This document shows, piece after piece, positions 32,568-41,009 of a DNA stretch of 64,000 nucleotides (within the stretch, counting starts at the first letter, position 1; every line of letters begins with the position of its first letter). A program made the translations under genes and the position numbers. The DNA is taken from assembly GCF_900231165.1 (NCBI RefSeq), contig NZ_LT960614.1, positions 3,411,501-3,475,500 of the forward strand. The letters are read 5' to 3'. Origin of the DNA: Hartmannibacter diazotrophicus (GTDB lineage Bacteria > Pseudomonadota > Alphaproteobacteria > Rhizobiales > Pleomorphomonadaceae). The notes beneath the pieces are model-generated. The model searched no databases. It was not told where the DNA came from and saw nothing but the letters and a program-made list of their open reading frames with translations.

Positions 32568-32787
32568 GGGCCTCGACGAGACCACCGGCGAGGGCACGAG
32601 CGTCTATCTCTTTCGGGATGCGGACCTTGCGAAAGCCTTTGCCTGCGGGCCGCAGATCGAGGCGCTTCGCAGCGGTCCGGCGACGGACGTGGCGATCCGT
32701 CTGGCACCGATCGAGGAGGATCTGTCCCGCATCACCCATGCGGCGCCGGCACTCGCAGCGCCGGCGTCCCCGACGGCCTCCTCTTGA
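32560..32787 (+). pseudogene. YdhR-family monooxygenase, 3' fragment
   Basis: Continues the frame of the 5' fragment at 29943: KIWGLDETTGEGTSVYLFRD, then AKAFACGPQIEALRSGPAT and a low-complexity Ala/Pro tail to TGA at 32785-32787. The segment SVYLFRDADLAKAFAC corresponds to the YdhR strand-helix that shapes the active-site pocket. Without a start codon or ribosome site of its own it is unlikely to be expressed. Confidence 0.75.
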
Positions 32788-32805
32788 TCACCATCCAAAT
32801 GGCGC

Positions 32806-33291
32806 TCAGCCCTGGTTCGCCGCGGCGGCCTCGATCGCGGCGATGTCGATCTTCTGCATCGTCATCATCGCATCCATCGCACGCTTGGCCTTTTCCCGGT
32901 CAGGGTCGGTCATCAGCTCGATAAGGCGCTTCGGCGTGATCTGCCAGGAATGACCCCAGCGGTCCTTGCACCAGCCACACTCGCTCTCCTTGCCGCCGTT
33001 GCCGACGATCGCGCTCCAGTAACGGTCGGTCTCCTCCTGATCTTCGGTCAACACCATGAAGCTGACGGCCTCGTTGGGTGTGAAGATCGGACCACCGTTG
33101 AGGCCGACGAACGAGCGGCCGAGCACTGTGAATTCCACCGTCAGTTCATCGCCTTCCTTGCCGCCGGGAAAGCCGGACGGTGAGGCGTTCACCCGGTCGA
33201 CATGGCTGTCGGGAAAAGTCTCCGCATAGAACGCCGCCGCCTTGCCGGCTTCGCCATGGTCGAACCACAGGCAGGTCACGAGGTTGGTCAT
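32806..33291 (-). CDS. VOC-family (PhnB/glyoxalase-like) protein
   Basis: A 161-residue vicinal-oxygen-chelate fold protein of the PhnB/3-demethylubiquinone-methyltransferase-like group. The opening [20 protein letters not shown], the [20 protein letters not shown] block and [15 protein letters not shown] are characteristic. Such proteins form beta-alpha-beta pairs, but the full set of metal ligands is not obvious. GGAGGAGAAACG precedes ATG 33291. It lies 44 bp after the GST gene on the same strand. The reaction is unknown. Confidence 0.85.
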   Translation of the reverse strand: MTNLVTCLWFDHGEAGKAAAFYAETFPDSHVDRVNASPSGFPGGKEGDELTVEFTVLGRSFVGLNGGPIFTPNEAVSFMVLTEDQEETDRYWSAIVGNGGKESECGWCKDRWGHSWQITPKRLIELMTDPDREKAKRAMDAMMTMQKIDIAAIEAAAANQG

Positions 33292-33335
33292 ATCGTTTCT
33301 CCTCCGTTGCTTGGGTATGCTCCGGCGGACCCGCG

Positions 33336-33986
33336 TCAGGGGCTCGACAAAGCAGTGAAAACGGCCAGTTGTGCGGCGAATGCCCGCTTGTAGGCCGGCC
33401 GGTCCTCGCCGCGGGCAACATAGGCGGCGAGGTTGGGGAATTCGCCGAGAAGTCCCGACGCTTTGAGCCTGAGCAGCACCGATACCATCATCAGGTCACC
33501 GGCACTGAACCCGCCCTCCAGCCATTCGGCATCGCCCAGGTGATCGGAAAGCTGGCCGAGGCGGATACGGATGCGATCGTCGGTCAGGCGCAGGCGCTGC
33601 TCGCTCCAGGGTTCCTCGCTCTCCGCCAGCTTCGTGGTCGTCCGATCGAGAATCGGCGGCTCCACGGTGTTGAGGGCCGCGAACATCCACATGATCGCGC
33701 GCGCCCGGGGGCCGGTTTCGGACGGCAGCAAGCCTGCATGGCGCTCGGCGATGTGAAAGATGATCGCGCCCGTCTCGAACAGGACAAGATCGCCGTCCTC
33801 GTAGGTCGGGATCTGCCCGAACGGCTGAAGTGCGAGATGCCCGGCCTCTTTCATTTCCCTGAAGGAAAGGAGGCGCACGTCATAGGGCACTCCCACTTCT
33901 TCCAAGGCCCAGCGAACGCGGGTATCGCGGGCAAGGCCTGCGCCGCGATCCGGTGACTGCCTGAAAGCGGTGATGGTGACGGTCAT
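33336..33986 (-). CDS. Glutathione S-transferase-family protein
   Basis: A 216-residue GST. The thioredoxin-like N-domain holds [20 protein letters not shown] and the glutathione-binding cis-Pro strand in [20 protein letters not shown] (E and T/S contacts around residue 67). The C-terminal all-helical domain contains the N-capping S/T-x-x-D region in [13 protein letters not shown]. GSTs conjugate glutathione or isomerise and dehalogenate substrates. It precedes the VOC gene on the minus strand. The 285-bp stretch upstream (33987-34271) shows no gene I can support. Confidence 0.9.
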   Translation of the reverse strand: MTVTITAFRQSPDRGAGLARDTRVRWALEEVGVPYDVRLLSFREMKEAGHLALQPFGQIPTYEDGDLVLFETGAIIFHIAERHAGLLPSETGPRARAIMWMFAALNTVEPPILDRTTTKLAESEEPWSEQRLRLTDDRIRIRLGQLSDHLGDAEWLEGGFSAGDLMMVSVLLRLKASGLLGEFPNLAAYVARGEDRPAYKRAFAAQLAVFTALSSP

Positions 33987-34271
33987 CGGAAGACTTCCAC
34001 TGACTGTCGCGCTCTATCGGATTTGACAGGCGCGGCTGCGAAGACGGATTTCATCGGGACCTCCGGTGCTCGTTGCGTCCTGTCCCAAGGACGAAGAACG
34101 CTCCCGCCTCACGACACACCATCTGAAATTTTCTTCACCGGCGGCGCCGCTCCTGCCAATACGCAATCCGTAAAAGGTGTTCTGGGCCGGCTTGGAGGTC
34201 AGCGCCCCGGCGCCTTGCGCCAGTGTCAGCGCTTCATGGACCTCCCCGCGCCGCGTGACTGTTCCTGGCGA

Positions 34272-34679
34272 TCAGGCCGGCACGCCGCTCATGTCCATCC
34301 AGACAGCCTCGAAGATGTTGCCGTCCGGGTCGGCGAAAGCGCGGTTGTACATCCAGCCGAAATCCATCGTGTCCCGGTCGCCCGTTTGCCCGCCCGAAGC
34401 CTCGGCCGCTGTCATGATGGCGTCGACCGCGTCCCGGCTGTCGAGCGAGAGGGCAAAAAGCGCAGGGCAGACCTCATGCGCGTCGGCGATCGGCAGGGAG
34501 ATGAAGGACGCGAATTTCTCGTGCGTCATGATCTGAAAGAAAATCGTGTCGGACCAGACCATGCTGGACGACGTCTCGTCGCTGAACTGCTCGTTCTTCT
34601 GAAAGCCGATCGCCTCGTAGAACGCCGTCGCCCGAGCCAGGTCCTTCACCGGCAGGTTGACGAAAATCATTCTGGTCAT
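34272..34679 (-). CDS. VOC-family glyoxalase/extradiol-dioxygenase-like protein
   Basis: A 135-residue protein with the family opening FVNLPVKDLARATAFYEAIGF, VWSDTIFFQIMTHEKFA and the closing DPDGNIFEAVWMD, whose Glu is a common metal ligand. ATG 34679 is chosen because AGGAGG stands six bases upstream; an in-frame ATG at 34694 lacks such a site. It follows the ECF42-like sigma gene on the same strand by about 96 bp, and is a plausible regulon member. Confidence 0.85.
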   Translation of the reverse strand: MTRMIFVNLPVKDLARATAFYEAIGFQKNEQFSDETSSSMVWSDTIFFQIMTHEKFASFISLPIADAHEVCPALFALSLDSRDAVDAIMTAAEASGGQTGDRDTMDFGWMYNRAFADPDGNIFEAVWMDMSGVPA

Positions 34680-34775
34680 GGTCGTCCTCCTCACTTTCGG
34701 TCGTGATTGTCTCGTCTTTGTCCGCCATGCCGCCGAAAGGCATCAGGCTGCCGGACGGCGCGAAAGCCGGATCGG

Positions 34776-36047
34776 TCAGGGCGCCTTCTCGGCCTCGATG
34801 CAAGTGCCTTCCAGCCGGTCGAGATGCTGGCGAATATGCGCGGCTTCGCCAGGCGTATTGGCGAGCGCGATGGCACGCCGGAAAGCCTCGCGGGCATCGG
34901 CATTGCGCCCAAGCCGCTCCAGCATCGTGCCGCGCACTCCGTGAAAGTAGAAATATCCGTCCAGCGCATCGGACAGGGGCGCGATCATCTCCAGTGCCGC
35001 CTCGGCGCCGCGCAGCTTCCAGACGGCGACCGCCCGGTTGAGCGTCACGACGGGCGACGGCGCATGACGTTCGAGCGCCCCATAGAGTTGGTCGATGCCC
35101 GCCCAGTCCGTTTCCTCCGGCCTTGCGGCACGCGCATGCAGCGCCGCGATCGCCGCCTGAATCTGATAGGGACCGGGCCGATGGTGAAGCATCGCCTTGT
35201 CGATCATCGCCAGCGCCTCGGAGATCATGGCGCGGTTCCATCGCGAGCGGTCCTGATCGTCCAGCAGGACAGGAGCGCCATCCTCGTCGAAACGCGCCGT
35301 CTGACGCGAATGCTGGAGAAGCATCAGAGCGAGAAGACCCATCATCTCCGGCTCCGCCGGGAAGAGGCGCAGCATGAGCCGGGCAAGGCGTAGCGCCTCG
35401 TCGCAAAGCCTCGTCCGGTCGCTCGCCGGGTTGGCGTCCGTGTAGCCTTCGTTGAAGACGAGGTAGATCATCGCGGACACGGCCGCGAAGCGCTCCGCGC
35501 GCTCGACCGGACCGGGCACCTCGAAGGGAATGTCGGCACTGGCAATGCGGCTCTTGGCGCGCGTGATCCGCTGCTCCATCGCCCGCTCGCCGACAAGGAA
35601 TGCGGCAGCGATCCGGGCGACGGAAAGGCCTGAAACGACCCTGAGGGCCAGCGCGATCTGCTGCGTCGCCGGCAGGTCCGGATGGCAGCAGACGAAAAGA
35701 AGCCGCAGGATGTCGTCGCGGTAGTCGGCCGCATCCAGCCGCTCCGCCATGGTGGGTTCCGCGTCCTCACGGTCGGAGAGGGTTTCCTCGTCGGGCAGTT
35801 CGGTCAGCCTGGCCTGCCGGCGCAGGTGATCGAGCGCCGCGTTCCGCCCGACCATGATCAGCCAGCCGGCAGCATCCCTCGGCGGGCCGTTCTTCGGCCA
35901 GGCCTTCAGGGCCCGGAGACAGGCTTCCTGGAACGCTTCCTCGGCAAGATCGAGATCGCGGAAATAGCGCAGGAGAGCCGCGATCACCTGCGGCCGGGCA
36001 CCCGTCAGGCGGGCCTCGATCCAGTTCGGATCAGGAGGCTGGATCAT
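34776..36047 (-). CDS. ECF42-like sigma factor with long C-terminal extension
   Basis: A 423-residue sigma factor. Region 2 spans LDLAEEAFQEACLRALKAWP to WLIMVGRNAALDHLRR (about 33-80), and region 4 spans LRVVSGLSVARIAAAFLVGERAMEQRITRAKSR (about 147-180, in part). The remaining about 230 residues form a helical, TPR-like extension (FNEGYTDANPASDRTRLCDEALRL, then TLNRAVAVWKLRGAEAALEMI). This layout, directly after a DGPF-protein gene (17-bp overlap), is the recognised ECF42 arrangement. In ECF42 the extension is needed for activity and replaces an anti-sigma factor; none is encoded here. Confidence 0.9.
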   Translation of the reverse strand: MIQPPDPNWIEARLTGARPQVIAALLRYFRDLDLAEEAFQEACLRALKAWPKNGPPRDAAGWLIMVGRNAALDHLRRQARLTELPDEETLSDREDAEPTMAERLDAADYRDDILRLLFVCCHPDLPATQQIALALRVVSGLSVARIAAAFLVGERAMEQRITRAKSRIASADIPFEVPGPVERAERFAAVSAMIYLVFNEGYTDANPASDRTRLCDEALRLARLMLRLFPAEPEMMGLLALMLLQHSRQTARFDEDGAPVLLDDQDRSRWNRAMISEALAMIDKAMLHHRPGPYQIQAAIAALHARAARPEETDWAGIDQLYGALERHAPSPVVTLNRAVAVWKLRGAEAALEMIAPLSDALDGYFYFHGVRGTMLERLGRNADAREAFRRAIALANTPGEAAHIRQHLDRLEGTCIEAEKAP

Positions 36048-36408
36048 CGTCGATGGCCTCCCCGTCCGGATAATACATCCAGACCGGCCGCAGTTCGTAG
36101 GCGCCGCCCGGATTGGCCTCCGTCAGGTCGCGGGCGATTTGCAGCGCCACGTCGAGATTTTCGACATCGAGGATATAGAGGCCGAGCAGCTGTTCCTTCG
36201 TCTCGGCGAAGGGACCGTCGAGAACGACATTCTCGGTCTTGCGCAAGGTCGTCGCCGCGCTCGTCGGCATCAGCCGGACGATGGGCTTGAAGTTCTTGGC
36301 CCACTTGCGATGAACGACCTTCAGACGCGCCATGACCGCCGCGTCCTCTTCCTCCGTCCAGGCGGTGGTGACGTCCTCGTCGTTATAGCAAAGCATGGTG
36401 TAGAGCAT
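36031..36408 (-). CDS. YCII-related DGPF protein, partner of the ECF42-like sigma
   Basis: A 125-residue protein of the YCII fold with the diagnostic DGPF motif in NVVLDGPFAETKEQLLG (about residues 60-76) and a closing ELRPVWMY strand. GGAGG is seven bases before ATG 36408. Its last codons overlap the sigma gene, so both are made from one message. An ECF-type promoter (TGTCGG-N17-CGTC) lies 21 bases upstream, suggesting that the sigma factor drives its own operon. DGPF proteins are the usual targets of ECF42 factors; their biochemical role is unknown. Confidence 0.88.
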   Translation of the reverse strand: MLYTMLCYNDEDVTTAWTEEEDAAVMARLKVVHRKWAKNFKPIVRLMPTSAATTLRKTENVVLDGPFAETKEQLLGLYILDVENLDVALQIARDLTEANPGGAYELRPVWMYYPDGEAIDDDPAS

Positions 36409-36428
36409 TTCCGGTCCTCCGCTTCCAG

Positions 36429-36455
36429 GACGATCGAGGCGCGCCCGTTCCGACA
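36429..36455 (-). promoter_or_regulatory. Candidate ECF promoter for the DGPF-sigma operon
   Basis: On the minus strand TGTCGG (36455-36450) is followed after 17 bases by CGTC (36432-36429), 21 bases before the DGPF start. ECF42 promoters are reported with a TGTCGA-like -35 and a short CG-containing -10, which this resembles closely. Confidence 0.5.
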
Positions 36456-36481
36456 CCCGACCGCAATATTTTTGCGTCCCA

Positions 36482-36513
36482 TGTCTCGATCGGTCCGGCG
36501 AACGATCGAGACA
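36482..36513. repeat. Perfect 11-bp inverted repeat upstream of the DGPF gene
   Basis: TGTCTCGATCG (36482-36492) and CGATCGAGACA (36503-36513) are exact reverse complements with a 10-base spacer. It lies between the glycolipid-binding-like gene stop (36538) and the ECF promoter. There is no T-run, so an operator is as likely as a terminator. Confidence 0.6.
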
Positions 36514-36537
36514 GCAGGGCTGTCGTTGATCCGCCCT

Positions 36538-37113
36538 CTAATAGGCGTGGAGATACTCCGCCTTCCACAGACCCGGATAGTCCAGCACGATGCCGAACTC
36601 GTTGGTCACCAGGCTAGCCTCGTATCCGTGTCGCGGTGATGTATAGGCAAGCACGGTGGGGGAAATGCGTTCGTAGGTTTGCAGCAACGGCTTTGCGGTC
36701 CAGTCCGCGGTATCGAGCCAGACCGCTGTCGTCTCCGTTTTCTCGCCGATGCCAAGGTCCAGCCTGCGAATCGCATTGGTGTTGCTTGCGGGCGAGAAGC
36801 CGAGATCGACGTCGAGAAGACCGTGGCTGAGATCAACGGGACGACCGTCCACGACCCAGACGCCGTCGGGTCTCTGTCCGATCCGGAGGGACAGTTCGCG
36901 GCCGCCGACCCAGCCCCGGACATCGGCCTCCCGGGTGGCCCAGTTGTGCCCGCAGAGCAGGCGGTAGGAGAGGCTGGCGATCGCATCGCCGTCGACGAAG
37001 GTGGCCGTTCCTTCGATCGTCCAGCCATCGCCGCCGGCATAGATGCGGCAGGCATCCATGCCTTTTTGATCCAGCCTGCTCCAGAGCACCTGCCAGCGAT
37101 CCATCCTCGGCAC
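36538..37113 (-). CDS. Putative glycolipid-binding protein
   Basis: A 191-residue protein of the glycolipid-binding family PF06475 (beta-roll related to LolA/LppX-like lipid carriers). Family features are the repeated strands GWTIEGTATFVDGDAIASLSY, LSLRIGQRPDGVWVVDGRPV (in part), DVDLGFSPASNTNAIRRL with its conserved N-T-x-P/A-I-R patch, and a late LDYPGLWKAE. No signal peptide was seen. A second start at 37104 (MDRWQ) is possible. It lies between the SRPBCC gene and the DGPF-sigma pair on one strand. Confidence 0.82.
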   Translation of the reverse strand: MPRMDRWQVLWSRLDQKGMDACRIYAGGDGWTIEGTATFVDGDAIASLSYRLLCGHNWATREADVRGWVGGRELSLRIGQRPDGVWVVDGRPVDLSHGLLDVDLGFSPASNTNAIRRLDLGIGEKTETTAVWLDTADWTAKPLLQTYERISPTVLAYTSPRHGYEASLVTNEFGIVLDYPGLWKAEYLHAY

Positions 37114-37142
37114 TCCCTCGGATCCACCACCAGACGGACCGG

Positions 37143-37586
37143 CTACTGGTTGATCTCGGGCTCGACGAGCTTTGCCAGTTTCCGCAGGCTGTCCTGCCAG
37201 CCGAGATAGCAGGCCTCGAGCGGGATGACGTCCGGAACGCCCTGCTGCTCGATCGTCACGTCGGTGCCGACCGACACGGCCTTCAGTATCACGGTGACCT
37301 TCATCTCGCCGGGCAGGTTGGGGTCGTCGAAGGAGTCGGTATAGACGAGCCGCTCGCCCGGCACGAGTTCCAGGTATTGCCCGCCGAAGGAATGACTCTC
37401 GCCCGTCGTGAAGTTGCGGAAGGACATTCTGTGCCGGCCCCCGACCTTGCCCTCCAGCTCATGCACCGTGCAGAGGTAGCCGAAGGGCGGAAGCCAGCTG
37501 GCAACGGCATCCGGTTCGAGAAAGGCCCGATAGAGCTTTTCGGGTTTGGTGGCGAAAACGCGATGCAGGTGGACGGTGTTCGGCAT
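37143..37586 (-). CDS. SRPBCC (AHSA1-like) protein
   Basis: A 147-residue START/AHSA1-fold protein. It has VHLHRVFATKPEKLYRAFLEPDAVASWLPP (opening), EGKVGGRHRMSFRNFTTGESHSFGG and LVYTDSFDD, with a long C-terminal helix (CYLGWQDSLRKLAKLVE), all in part. Family members bind hydrophobic ligands or regulate stress responses; they often sit beside ECF sigma factors and DGPF proteins, as here. AAAGGAAACCG precedes ATG 37586. The 291-bp upstream stretch 37587-37877 shows no gene. Confidence 0.88.
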   Translation of the reverse strand: MPNTVHLHRVFATKPEKLYRAFLEPDAVASWLPPFGYLCTVHELEGKVGGRHRMSFRNFTTGESHSFGGQYLELVPGERLVYTDSFDDPNLPGEMKVTVILKAVSVGTDVTIEQQGVPDVIPLEACYLGWQDSLRKLAKLVEPEINQ

Positions 37587-37877
37587 GACGGTTTCCTTTC
37601 GCTTCGGTGGTGCAAGACCGTTTTAGGACTGCGTCTCAGTCGAACGGCGGCTTCATTGGCCTTGCTTGCCGCTCCGTCTTGAAGACGTCTCCTCGAACGG
37701 CATTCCGACATCGGCACGAAAATTTTTTCGCAAGGACGCCTCCCGGAAGATCTTTAGGCCAACATGAGGGCTTTGTTCGGACGAAGCGGTCGCACCGTCC
37801 GGCGCCATCGGCACACCTGATGCTCCCCCTGCCCCGATTGGACGGAAAACAAGCCGGTGACGCCCGACTTGCGCCAC

Positions 37878-38531
37878 CTACCCGGAGGCAAGCTCCGCCT
37901 TTCCCGGCCTGCGGACCGCCCGCACTTTGCCGCTGCTGCCTCCGCCGCAGAAGAAGCGGTCTTTCCCGTCGGATTCCAGCCCGGAAACCCCCATCCCCGC
38001 CGGCATTTCCATGCTGACAAGCACTTCCCCCGTCTTCGGGTCGATACGCCGGACGTCGCTTGCGTTGTCCTGCCAGGTGCCGTGCCAAAGCTCGCCGTCG
38101 ACCCAGGTGACGCCGGTGACGAAGCGGTCGGATTCGATCGTGCGGATCACCTCGCCAGTCGCAGGATCGATCTGAATGATCTTCCGGCCGCGATGCTGGC
38201 CGACCCAAAGGCTGCCTTCCGCCCACGCAAGCCCGGAATCGCCCCCGCCCCCCGGCGCCGGAATGGAGCCGAGCACTGCGCCCGTAGCCGGATCGATCTT
38301 TCGGATCACGGTCTCCGCAATCTGGTAGAGGTAAGTCCCGTCGAAGGCCGTTCCGGCATCCGCCTCGACGCCGAGAGAGCGGCCGATCTCGCCGCTCTCC
38401 GGATTGAGGGCATTCAGCGTCTCGCCGGAGCCAAACCAGACGGATTCTCCGTCGAAGCTCACTCCGCTGACGGCGTCGACACCCGGAAAGGGGCCATATT
38501 CGCGAAGAATGTCTGCTGGCATGCGTTTCAT
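37878..38531 (-). CDS. Small beta-propeller protein, glutamine-cyclotransferase/PQQ-like
   Basis: A 217-residue cytoplasmic propeller of about four to five blades. The repeats follow the pattern GxxFDGxxLWxxxxxxxxIxxIDPxTGxV: SGVSFDGESVWFGSGETLNALNPESGEI, TAFDGTYLYQIAETVIRKIDPATGAVLG and VTWVDGELWHGTWQDNASDVRRIDPKTGEVL (in part). No signal peptide. ATG 38531 is preferred (AGGA seven bases upstream); the frame is open to 38588. Related short propellers are of unknown function. It stands apart, with the TPR/winged-helix regulator upstream on the same strand. Confidence 0.72.
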   Translation of the reverse strand: MKRMPADILREYGPFPGVDAVSGVSFDGESVWFGSGETLNALNPESGEIGRSLGVEADAGTAFDGTYLYQIAETVIRKIDPATGAVLGSIPAPGGGGDSGLAWAEGSLWVGQHRGRKIIQIDPATGEVIRTIESDRFVTGVTWVDGELWHGTWQDNASDVRRIDPKTGEVLVSMEMPAGMGVSGLESDGKDRFFCGGGSSGKVRAVRRPGKAELASG

Positions 38532-38623
38532 CTGCTGATCCTCAATGAAACCCGGCTGAAGCGGGCACTCGTCCTGCTGTCGGAACATCCGGACTTCCGG
38601 CAGCGGTCCTGACGATTGCCTGC

Positions 38624-39844
38624 TTACCCTCCCGGCACGGGCCCCGGGAGTAACAAGCTTGTCGGGAAGCCGGGCACGCTGGCCGCAATCCAGCGGCAGG
38701 CCCGGCCGCGCCCGAAGGATTCCACCTTTCCGCCGGCCGTCAGCGCATCGAGCGAACGCTGCACGGTCCGCGCACTGACGCCAAGGGCAAGCGCCAAGGC
38801 CGAACTCGACCAGGCCTCGCCGTCGCCGAGCAGCGCAAGGACCGCCGCGTGATCGTCGTCGGCAGGCGGTGCAAGCACGACGACGTCGCCCTCCCCCAGC
38901 GGCTCCAGAAGAAAGCCGCGCTTGGTGGCTTTCAGTCCGGCGAAGGGGGCAAGTGCCTTGCGAAGACGGCCGATTTCAACACGCAGACGTGCGCGATGGG
39001 ACTCGTCGGCCTGCCGCGCTCCGAAGGCGCGGACGAGAAGCGCTTCCCGCGAGACATCGTGAGGCCAGGCCTCGGCGAGCGCGCGGGCCAGCGCAAACAG
39101 GACCTGACGGCCCGCGAGCGGGACCACCGCCTGCCCGCACCGGACCGTAGTCCGGCAGGCGTCGACAACGAAAGCGCCGGAGGCAAACAGCGCCTCGACA
39201 TCGCCAAGCCGGACAAGCCGCTCAGAGCCGCCGGCAACAAGGCGGGCGGCAGGCGCATCAAGCGCCCGCGACGCAAGGTCGACTTCGGCCGACAGCGACG
39301 CAATGCCCGCTTTTCCTGCCGCCGCCATGGCCTGCCCCAGTGCGGCTTTTGCCTCCTGCGTCCTGATGCGGCGTCTGGCGATACCGGCAATGACGAGAAA
39401 GGAACCGGCCTGCGACGGCAATGGCAGCATGTCGAAGTCGATCCGCGCCAGCATCCGGTCGGCCTTCTCGAGTTTGCCGATCAGCAGATGGGCGCGGGCC
39501 AGCAGGTAAGCCGCATGCGCTGCGTTCCTGCGATCTCCAAGCGCCTCGAGCGTTGCAAATGCATCATCGAGCCTCTCCAGGGCCTGGACGAGATCGCGGG
39601 AAACGAGCGCAATCTCGGCCTCGCCAAGCTGGCACCGGGCACGGGCAAGGGGCTCCGTCGCACCGAAGGCACGCGCGGCCTTGCGGAAAAGCTCGCGGGC
39701 GCGGGCAAGGTCGCCAAGCTGGGCCATGGCCGTGCCGCGCAAGGCGAGAGCCGGCGCATCCTCGCGCAGGGCAACCCGCTTCAGGGCGGAAAACGCATCG
39801 CCGGCAGCCAGCGCCCGCGCCGCCGCGGTGATCAGCGAGTCCAT
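38624..39844 (-). CDS. Regulator with TPR-like helices and winged-helix domain
   Basis: A 406-residue protein. Residues about 1-200 are TPR-like helical hairpins (LAAGDAFSALKRVALRED, DLARARELFRKAARAFG, DLVQALERLDDAFATLEALGD). Around 260-320 lies a winged-helix/OmpR-like DNA-binding region (VPLAGRQVLFALARALAE, SREALLVRAFGARQADES, RLRVEIGRLRKALAPFAG). The C-terminal VSARTVQRSLDALTAGGKVES segment is a second HTH. It is divergent from the small membrane protein and DUF899 genes, its likely targets. A TPR sensor plus two DNA-binding parts is similar to SARP/LAL-type architectures but without the ATPase. Confidence 0.75.
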   Translation of the reverse strand: MDSLITAAARALAAGDAFSALKRVALREDAPALALRGTAMAQLGDLARARELFRKAARAFGATEPLARARCQLGEAEIALVSRDLVQALERLDDAFATLEALGDRRNAAHAAYLLARAHLLIGKLEKADRMLARIDFDMLPLPSQAGSFLVIAGIARRRIRTQEAKAALGQAMAAAGKAGIASLSAEVDLASRALDAPAARLVAGGSERLVRLGDVEALFASGAFVVDACRTTVRCGQAVVPLAGRQVLFALARALAEAWPHDVSREALLVRAFGARQADESHRARLRVEIGRLRKALAPFAGLKATKRGFLLEPLGEGDVVVLAPPADDDHAAVLALLGDGEAWSSSALALALGVSARTVQRSLDALTAGGKVESFGRGRACRWIAASVPGFPTSLLLPGPVPGG

Positions 39845-39950
39845 GGAAATCCCGTCACACTTGTCACTCACGCACCTCGCCGCCGGCGGCCTATCCCTTG
39901 TCTCGCACAGCAACAGCCGGAAACGGCGAATTTCAGTCGGAGGTTCGACA

Positions 39951-40247
39951 ATGACATCGATCGGCACGGCAGGGAAAGCCGGCACACCGGCCTCGATCGC
40001 CTGCGGGGCGGCCGGCTGGCTCGGCCTTGCCGCCTCACCGACCTTCACGCTGATGGCGTGGATCTCGGCGGCAGACAGTCACCAGGCGATGATGTGCGCG
40101 CCTGCGTCGGACCTCATGCCCTTCAGCGAGATGACCTTGATGTACCTGCTGATGGGTCTTTTCCACCTGTCCCCGTGGCTCCGGCTTGCCTCTGGCATCC
40201 GGCATCCACTCAACCGCCGCTCGCCAAGCGGAACCCAAGGAGACTGA
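39951..40247 (+). CDS. Small two-helix membrane protein
   Basis: A 98-residue protein with two hydrophobic helices, about 18-40 (CGAAGWLGLAASPTFTLMAW) and 62-80 (LMYLLMGLFHLSPWLRLASG). Similar short proteins with WLxLAAxPTFAxMA and YLLMSLFHLxPWL occur in rhizobia near regulators. Its function is unknown. GGAGG lies eight bases before ATG 39951. It overlaps no gene and ends two bases before the DUF899 start, so both are probably one operon, divergent from the 38624-39844 regulator. Confidence 0.75.
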   Translation: MTSIGTAGKAGTPASIACGAAGWLGLAASPTFTLMAWISAADSHQAMMCAPASDLMPFSEMTLMYLLMGLFHLSPWLRLASGIRHPLNRRSPSGTQGD

Positions 40248-40249
40248 CC

Positions 40250-40945
40250 ATGCAAAATTCCATCGTATCCCGTGACGAATGGCTCACCGCCCGCAAGGCG
40301 CTCCTCACCAGGGAGCTTGCCATGACCCACGAACTCGACGCGCTGCGCACCGAGCGTCGGCAACTGCCCTGGGTCCGGCTCGAGAAGGATTATGTCTTCG
40401 ACAGCGCCACGGGCAAGCGCACGCTCGCTGACCTCTTCGGCTCCCGCAGCCAGCTTGCCGTCTATCATTTCATGCTGACGCCCGGTTCCGGCCACATCTG
40501 CCCCGGCTGCTCCTTCACCATGGATCACGTCGACGGCGCCCGGCAGCATTTCGAGCAGGCCGATCTCGCCTTCGCCGCGGTCTCCCGCGCGTCCGTCGAA
40601 GAAATCGAGGCGGCGAAGAGCCGCCTGGGCTGGAGCTTTCCCTGGGTGTCGTCCGGCGACGGTGACTTCAACTACGACTTCGCCGTCTCCTTCACGCCGG
40701 AGGCCCGGGAGGCCGGACGGGCGCTCTACAACTACGGCAGGACGCCGATCGAGAAGGCGTCCGACATGTTCGGCGTCAGCGTTTTCGTCAAGAACGAGGA
40801 CGGCGCGATCTTCCACACCTACTCGACCTATCACCGCGGCACAGAATTGCTGATGGGCGCCTTCAACTGGCTCGATCTCGCCCCCAAGGGACGCAACGAG
40901 ACCGGCGGCACGATGAGTTGGGTGCGGCTGCACGATACCTACTGA
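40250..40945 (+). CDS. DUF899 thioredoxin-like protein
   Basis: A 231-residue protein of the DUF899 family, a thioredoxin-fold group. The redox-like motif CPGCSFTMDHVDG (about 82-94) replaces the standard CxxC of thioredoxins. WVRLEKDYVFDS, LTPGSGHIC and SRASVEEIEAAKSRLGWSFPWVSS are family blocks. The C-terminal GTELLMGAFNWLDLAPKGRNE is typical. The substrate is unknown. AAGGAG sits before ATG 40250, and it is translationally close to the small membrane protein. Confidence 0.87.
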   Translation: MQNSIVSRDEWLTARKALLTRELAMTHELDALRTERRQLPWVRLEKDYVFDSATGKRTLADLFGSRSQLAVYHFMLTPGSGHICPGCSFTMDHVDGARQHFEQADLAFAAVSRASVEEIEAAKSRLGWSFPWVSSGDGDFNYDFAVSFTPEAREAGRALYNYGRTPIEKASDMFGVSVFVKNEDGAIFHTYSTYHRGTELLMGAFNWLDLAPKGRNETGGTMSWVRLHDTY

Positions 40946-40976
40946 TCGGCCTCGGACAGACGAGGGATCAACCGGA

Positions 40977-41009
40977 CCAGCCCTTCCCGCCACGCTCGGG
41001 AGGGGCTGG
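40977..41009. terminator. Long hairpin downstream of the DUF899 gene
   Basis: CCAGCCCTTCCCG pairs with CGGGAGGGGCTGG (one T-G pair). It begins 31 bp after the stop at 40945. No T-run, but it is strong. The rest of the 40946-41283 gap (338 bp) holds only a weaker CGATCC/GGATCG hairpin at 41224-41244 near the cyanase stop and no gene I can support. Confidence 0.45.

Noticed and set aside
33987-34271. Possible gene remnant in the gap upstream of the GST gene
   Set aside because: Translations in all frames gave no family match that I trust, and no start or ribosome site is evident.
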